This document shows, one piece after another, positions 5,040 to 9,292 of a stretch of 9,292 bases of DNA. Position 1 is the stretch's first letter. Every line of letters begins with the position of its first letter. The notes below the pieces were generated by a model. It did no database searches. It had not been told where the DNA came from and saw only the letters and a program-made list of their open reading frames with translations. A program made the translations under genes and the position numbers. Source of the stretch: Calditrichaceae bacterium. GTDB lineage: Bacteria > Calditrichota > Calditrichia > Calditrichales > Calditrichaceae. The stretch lies in NCBI GenBank assembly GCA_030622395.1, contig JAUXGF010000068.1, positions 1 through 9,292 of the forward strand. The letters run 5' to 3'.

Positions 5040-6281
5040 GTGAACAAAATTAGTTTAATATTAGTTTTTCTAATATTTTGTTTTGCCGTTGTATCAGCTC
5101 AGGAACAAACGCAGCTATTTGACATGCAAAATGCAAAATATGAAACTTCTTTACAAAAATATTACCAACAAAGAGCCGTAACGCAGACAATTGTTACACA
5201 AGTCCTTGAAGATGAATTAGAAGCGGCAGATTACATTATTGGACCTGGCGACCGGCTTGAGGTTAACATTTTTGGCGAGTTAGAAGATAAGCTGGAGTTT
5301 ACTGTACTCCCGGAAGGAAATGTTTTAATCCCCACTATAGGCGATTTAAAAATAAGCGGCTTAAGTTTGGAAGAGGCTAAAGAGCTCATCTTAGCGGAAG
5401 TTAAAAAATATTATATAAAGGCAAAAATTTCAGTAAATCTTATTGGATTAAGAAAGTTCAGAATATATTTAACCGGCGAGGTTAAAAATCCCGGCGCCTA
5501 TTTTGTGCAGGGATCCGACCGCTTATCAGATGTTCTTGATATATCCGGCGGTACAACGCCCAAAACTACTATAGCAGCCGGATTAAATGATTGGGCGGAT
5601 GATACGAAAATCGAAATTCGTCATAAAGACGATACTGTAGATAAAATAGATATAACGCGTTTTTACCGGCTTGGAGACAAATCGTCTAATCCTTACCTGC
5701 GCGGCGGCGATATCATCTTTGCGCCGTCAATTAAATTAACGGACCCTTATGTGATTATCGAAGGAAATGTAGGTAACCAGGGCATTTATTCATTAAAAGA
5801 CAATGAAACATTAATCACCTTTTTAAGGCGGGTATGCGCTTTAAGCAAACGATCAAATTTAGAAAGCATAATTTTAATAAGAGACGGCAAAAGACAAAAA
5901 TTAGATATTTTAAACGAGCAGGAAAAACACGAAAATTTTACCTTAAAAAACCGCGACAAAATAATGATCCCTACAATATATGATAAAGTATATGTGCGCG
6001 GCGAAGTGTATACGCCGGGGGCTTTTCCTTACCTTGCAAATTATTTATCCAAGGATTACATTGGACTGGCAGGAGCCTTAGACAGCGGGGTGGATGAAGA
6101 TAAAATAATTGTAGTCCGCCAGACTAGCGGAGAGGTTTTAAAAGGACCGAATATAATTATTGAAAAAGGGGATACAATCATTTTGCCCAAACGCGGACGG
6201 GAAGTGTTTAAAGATTATATGACCATTATCGCGCCGATTATATCAATGCTTATAGCTACATTGGCTTTGGTGACAAAATAA
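5040..6281 (+). CDS. Polysaccharide export outer-membrane protein with SLBB domains
   Basis: Wza-class protein expected to form the outer-membrane channel for a surface polysaccharide. The first 20 residues are a signal peptide with likely cleavage at VSA|QE. No lipobox cysteine is present, unlike E. coli Wza, which is a lipoprotein. The Poly_export domain begins at YIIGPGDRLEVNIFGE (about 65–80) and runs to about 135. Three SLBB-like units follow: YLTGEVKNPGAY (143–154), VIIEGNVGNQGIY (238–250) and VYVRGEVYTPGAF (317–329). Residues 393–413 are hydrophobic and could be the membrane-spanning C-terminal helix. The GTG start is fixed by the signal peptide and the AAGGA site. A chain-length regulator and polymerase follow, consistent with a Wzy-dependent pathway. 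A divergent copy of its own 3' end follows the stop. Confidence 0.9.
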   Translation: MNKISLILVFLIFCFAVVSAQEQTQLFDMQNAKYETSLQKYYQQRAVTQTIVTQVLEDELEAADYIIGPGDRLEVNIFGELEDKLEFTVLPEGNVLIPTIGDLKISGLSLEEAKELILAEVKKYYIKAKISVNLIGLRKFRIYLTGEVKNPGAYFVQGSDRLSDVLDISGGTTPKTTIAAGLNDWADDTKIEIRHKDDTVDKIDITRFYRLGDKSSNPYLRGGDIIFAPSIKLTDPYVIIEGNVGNQGIYSLKDNETLITFLRRVCALSKRSNLESIILIRDGKRQKLDILNEQEKHENFTLKNRDKIMIPTIYDKVYVRGEVYTPGAFPYLANYLSKDYIGLAGALDSGVDEDKIIVVRQTSGEVLKGPNIIIEKGDTIILPKRGREVFKDYMTIIAPIISMLIATLALVTK

Positions 6282-6402
6282 TTGAAAAGGGGATACTATT
6301 ATTGTACCCCGCAAAATCAGAGAAGACGTGATGACTTATATGGCAATTATCCTGCCTATTTTAAGTCTTGGCTTATCCAACTATATGATAATAACGAGAT
6401 AG
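6282..6402 (+). pseudogene. Relic 3' end of a second SLBB export gene
   Basis: Directly after the export gene stop, the bases TTGAAAAGGGGATAC repeat the gene's own TTGAAAAAGGGGATAC (6160–6175) with one A fewer. From 6292 the frame reads 36 codons to TAG at 6400–6402. It aligns without gaps to the last 36 residues of the intact protein (378–413), with 15 identities by my count, including DTII-P, RE, YM, II and PI-S. Only the C-terminal tail is present, there is no proper start, and the A deletion puts it out of frame with upstream homology. It is best read as the remnant of a related, replaced gene. A tandem partial duplication is less likely because the two tails are so divergent. A coupled micro-protein from the ATG at 6331 is possible but unsupported. 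Confidence 0.8.
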
Positions 6403-6451
6403 ACTTTAAATTAATTTTTTAGCCCGACATTTTGAATTTATAGGAAAATAA

Positions 6452-7579
6452 ATGGAAGAAAAACAAATCGAAATTTCGCCGTTTTTTAAACTAATAAAAA
6501 TTTTGTATAAATACAGAAAACCTTTTATAGTTTTCAATCTTACAGTTTTTATCCTTTCAATAATCATAGCCTTTTTACTTCCAAAATGGTATAGGGGCAG
6601 TATAACTTTTATTGTGAATGAAAACGATCAAAGTTCGATTATAGCTAGTATTACCGGGAACCTGCCATTAGACTTTTTAGGTGGAAGCAATCAAAAAGTA
6701 AGTCAATACATGAATTTTATTACAAGCCGAAGAATATTAGATAATCTGGATAGTCTTTATAATCTTCAAGAAGTATATGAGATTGTGTATAGACAACAAT
6801 TCTATAAAGCGCTTAAATCAAATATTATAATCATGGATAACGATGATAACACTATTTCCGTTGATTTCTACTATAAAGACGATCCTGTACTTGCAGCAAA
6901 GATAGCCAATTCAATTTATGAACAATTATACAATTTATCACTGGAATTGAATCAAGATCGAAATAAAAAACTGAGTATTTTTTTAGAAAACAGTTATGAA
7001 CTAACAATAAAAAAAATTAAAGCTGCAGAGGAAAAACTGACTAACTATCAGGTAAAAAACCAGATATTTGATGTTGAAATCCAACTTGAAATGTTAATAA
7101 AAAAGATAGCGGAACTAGAAATTGAAAAAATTCAATTAGAAATTGAAATGAAATACTTTGAGAAAAACTTATCAAAATACGATCAAAATGTGAAAGCTTT
7201 AAAAAATAGAATTGATGTAATTGCTGCAAAAATTCATGAATTAAAATACAGCTCTACAATAAGTGAAATTGCCCTTAGTCAAATGCCGGTGAAAGTAGTA
7301 AAATATTTAGAGCTTTACCGTGATGTTGAAATATTAAATAAAGTGCTAGAATTTTTAGTGCCACAATTGGAAAATGCCCGTTTACAAGAAATTAAAACAG
7401 ATGCAAATATACAGTTATTAGATAAAGCTGTACCAGAAGATTATAAATCTAAACCCAAAAGATTAAATATTATTTTTGCAGCAACATTTCTTGCCTTAAT
7501 TACCAGTATATTTATCCTGTTGCTCTTAGATTACAAAAAAAGAAACCTACATCTAATAAAAGAGGTACTTGGGAAGTAG
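6452..7579 (+). CDS. Wzz-type polysaccharide chain-length regulator
   Basis: Inner-membrane co-polymerase expected to set polymer length with the Wzy polymerase. The 375 residues show the typical layout: a short cytoplasmic start, a membrane helix at about 24–43, a Wzz domain (KWYRGSITFIVNE), a long periplasmic helical part (about 160–260) rich in Glu, Lys, Ile and Leu and likely coiled coil, a proline-containing AVPEDYKSKPKR just before a second membrane helix (about 343–361), and a short basic tail. There is no Walker motif or tyrosine cluster, so the BY-kinase domain found in Wzc is absent. It may be encoded elsewhere or not needed. AGGA at 6442–6445 lies six bases before the ATG. The gene is clearly more AT-rich than fabF or wecB. 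The polymerase gene starts five bases after its stop. Confidence 0.88.
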   Translation: MEEKQIEISPFFKLIKILYKYRKPFIVFNLTVFILSIIIAFLLPKWYRGSITFIVNENDQSSIIASITGNLPLDFLGGSNQKVSQYMNFITSRRILDNLDSLYNLQEVYEIVYRQQFYKALKSNIIIMDNDDNTISVDFYYKDDPVLAAKIANSIYEQLYNLSLELNQDRNKKLSIFLENSYELTIKKIKAAEEKLTNYQVKNQIFDVEIQLEMLIKKIAELEIEKIQLEIEMKYFEKNLSKYDQNVKALKNRIDVIAAKIHELKYSSTISEIALSQMPVKVVKYLELYRDVEILNKVLEFLVPQLENARLQEIKTDANIQLLDKAVPEDYKSKPKRLNIIFAATFLALITSIFILLLLDYKKRNLHLIKEVLGK

Positions 7580-7584
7580 GTAAA

Positions 7585-8835
7585 ATGTATATCTCAAAAC
7601 AGGGCTCAAAATTAACTCCAATAGTTATCTTCATTGTTATCTGGATATTACAAATCCAATTATACAGTTATAGTCCTTTTAAGTTTAAAATGATTTCAAC
7701 TAATACATGGCTTATAATATTTTCAAGCGTAATTAGTGTCATTGTAGGCTTTTATACCCATTATTTTTTAAAACATAGTGGGAAGGCAAAAATATATATT
7801 GATGTAAATACTACAGATACTATTTATTTTAATGAAACAAGATTAGAAAAACTTTTAAAGGTACTAATTCTATTAGTTGCAATAGGTGTATTTGGAGATA
7901 TAATATATTTATCAAAGCTTATAAGGGAATATAGTTTAAATCCTTTAAATATATTTTGGTATAGATTTGTCTATTCTTCATTAGCGAGCGGGGAAATAGA
8001 ATATAATTTTATTCATTCATTATTTAATTATTTTATGTTATTAAATAATATTGCTATACCACTTTCGGGAATATATTATGTTTTTTTTCGGAAAAAGAAA
8101 ATATTATTTTTAGCACCATTAATATTACCATTCATTTTTGGTATTGCAACCCTTCAAAGGTTTACAATTATATCTAATTTAACATATTGGATTTTTACAA
8201 TTTTCTTTACGATGTTTTTTTTAAGAAATGATAAAATGCAAAAGGTACAAAAAGACTTTTTCAAAATTCTTGGAGTATTATTTATTTTCATTTTTATTAT
8301 AATTATATCTGTTATAAGTATTCGAATTAATATTGATACTGGTGGCTTGGGAAAAAAAGTGATCAAGTTAGGAATACAAAGTGTTTATCTGTATATATCA
8401 GGGAATATTGTTGCTCTAGACCAGTATCTAATTGGATGTGAAGACTATAAAAATGGAGCAATTTTATTCAATAGTATTTTAAAATGGTTAGCAAGGTTTG
8501 GACTCTATTCCACTCAAGATGTTCCAACAAAACGATATCTGTTTATAAATATCGGCCCTGCTGTTATGAATACTTATTCTTATATAAGGATTTTATATGA
8601 AGATTTTGGAATTATGGGATTATTACCGTTTTCGTATATTTGGGGAATTTTAACATCTGTATCGATTAATAGCTTATTTGATAAATTTAGTCTGGTAAAA
8701 TTAATTATTGCAAATTTATTTGTCTTTTCTATGTTTATTTCTTTTTTTACTTTCACACTACATAACTTAACTATGATTATTTTTTTAGTTTTTTTTGGTT
8801 GGATAATAGACCGTTTATTAAATAGAAAAATATAA
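7585..8835 (+). CDS. O-antigen/oligosaccharide repeat-unit polymerase, Wzy-like
   Basis: Integral inner-membrane protein of 416 residues with about eleven hydrophobic segments (around 11–28, 41–63, 89–110, 142–167, 172–190, 198–214, 225–245, 263–280, 340–358, 370–391 and 393–407). A longer hydrophilic loop lies at about 281–335, the usual place of the periplasmic loop in polymerases. The segment NTYSYIRILYEDFGIMG (329–345) recalls the oligosaccharide repeat unit polymerase family, where a similar YxDFG motif precedes a helix. It would join lipid-linked repeat units in the periplasm. Wzy proteins diverge strongly, so the assignment rests on topology, this motif and the position between Wzz and a glycosyltransferase. 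A flippase is less likely on segment pattern. It is among the most AT-rich genes here. The start is five bases after the previous stop. Confidence 0.78.
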   Translation: MYISKQGSKLTPIVIFIVIWILQIQLYSYSPFKFKMISTNTWLIIFSSVISVIVGFYTHYFLKHSGKAKIYIDVNTTDTIYFNETRLEKLLKVLILLVAIGVFGDIIYLSKLIREYSLNPLNIFWYRFVYSSLASGEIEYNFIHSLFNYFMLLNNIAIPLSGIYYVFFRKKKILFLAPLILPFIFGIATLQRFTIISNLTYWIFTIFFTMFFLRNDKMQKVQKDFFKILGVLFIFIFIIIISVISIRINIDTGGLGKKVIKLGIQSVYLYISGNIVALDQYLIGCEDYKNGAILFNSILKWLARFGLYSTQDVPTKRYLFINIGPAVMNTYSYIRILYEDFGIMGLLPFSYIWGILTSVSINSLFDKFSLVKLIIANLFVFSMFISFFTFTLHNLTMIIFLVFFGWIIDRLLNRKI

Positions 8836-8841
8836 ATCACA

Positions 8842-9292
8842 ATGAAAATTTTACTTATCACATTTGAATTTCCACCTCAACCAGGAGGTATCGGAACATA
8901 TTCATATGAAACCGCAAAAAATTTATCATTATTAGGTAATGATGTGATAGTTTTAGCTCATACAAATGATATTTCTTATGATGAAATCCATGAATTTGAT
9001 TACAAACAAAGTTTTAAAATTATACGGTATAAAAATTATAAACAAAAAATCTTAAAGATCGTTCATCGTTTTCTTTTAAGTTGGAAGATAATTAAAAATA
9101 ATAATTTTAATTTGTTGTTTATAACATATTCGCATGCCGGTGTTTTAGGATGGTGGTTTAATAAAATTTATAATATACCTTATGCTATTATGGGACATGG
9201 TTCAGAATTCATGAAAAATAATTTTATTTTAAAAAAATTTATTAAAGTAATTTTTAATAATGCAAATATTATTTTTATTATTAGCAATTATA
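8842..9292 (+). CDS. Glycosyltransferase family 4, N-terminal part
   Basis: The gene runs off the right edge; 150 codons are visible. The N-terminus MKILLITFEFPPQPGGIGTY is the typical GT-B opening of GT4 enzymes, with the glycine-rich acceptor-side loop GGIG at 15–18. Further motifs are ITYSHAGVLG (94–103) and AIMGHGSEF (115–123), the latter matching the GHG(S/T)E pattern of this group. The C-terminal domain with the nucleotide-sugar-binding EX7E motif is beyond the window, so donor sugar and linkage cannot be stated. It is expected to act on the cytoplasmic membrane face in repeat-unit assembly. The ATG lies six bases after the polymerase stop, without a Shine-Dalgarno sequence, which suggests one transcript. 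Composition is very AT-rich like its neighbour. Confidence 0.88.
   Translation, partial: MKILLITFEFPPQPGGIGTYSYETAKNLSLLGNDVIVLAHTNDISYDEIHEFDYKQSFKIIRYKNYKQKILKIVHRFLLSWKIIKNNNFNLLFITYSHAGVLGWWFNKIYNIPYAIMGHGSEFMKNNFILKKFIKVIFNNANIIFIISNY

Noticed and set aside
6292..6402. Explaining the relic as a sequencing frameshift at the end of the export gene
   Set aside because: The intact gene already has a complete C-terminus and stop, and the relic repeats the same 36 residues in divergent form, so no single indel joins them into one normal-length protein.
8154..8861. Minus-strand open frames within the polymerase gene
   Set aside because: The Ile/Lys/Asn-rich translations are what an AT-rich membrane-protein gene gives on the opposite strand.

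Overview
The window looks like chromosomal DNA from a moderately AT-rich bacterium of the Fibrobacterota–Chlorobiota–Bacteroidota (FCB) breadth, possibly an Ignavibacteria- or Calditrichota-like lineage. This is an inference. It rests on the gene order acpP–fabF–rnc, start codons mostly without a strong Shine-Dalgarno sequence, an RNase III with Asn at one metal-site Asp, and intergenic DNA crowded with short palindromes. No 16S or other phylogenetic marker is present. All genes are on the + strand.

Left half (1–4200): the end of an acyl carrier protein gene, then fabF (3-oxoacyl-ACP synthase II), rnc (RNase III) and a non-hydrolysing UDP-GlcNAc 2-epimerase (wecB/mnaA type). The first two belong to fatty-acid elongation, rnc to RNA processing. 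The epimerase makes UDP-ManNAc and is the first sign of the surface-polysaccharide locus further right.

Middle (4198–5039): mostly repeats. It holds a 122-bp array of GTCATT words closed by inverted 9-bp ends, a small orphan gene of unknown function (65 codons), and a 165-bp element with 10-bp terminal inverted repeats that has a second, partial copy at 400–467.

Right half (5040–9292): a tightly packed surface-polysaccharide operon. It encodes an outer-membrane export protein of the Wza/SLBB class, a Wzz-type chain-length regulator without kinase domain, a Wzy-type polymerase, and the start of a GT4 glycosyltransferase that runs off the window. Together they point to a Wzy-dependent O-antigen, capsule or exopolysaccharide system. 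Base composition becomes much more AT-rich from about 6450 onward, as is common for exchanged polysaccharide cassettes. Directly after the export gene lies a 36-codon relic that duplicates the gene's own 3' end in divergent form (15 of 36 residues identical, ungapped). It looks like a scar of gene replacement at the boundary of the AT-rich block.

The most notable non-coding signal is the density and modularity of palindromic elements. All intergenic gaps over about 100 bp except 6282–6451 carry them, they are nested in each other, and they form or abut the 3' ends of fabF, rnc and wecB.
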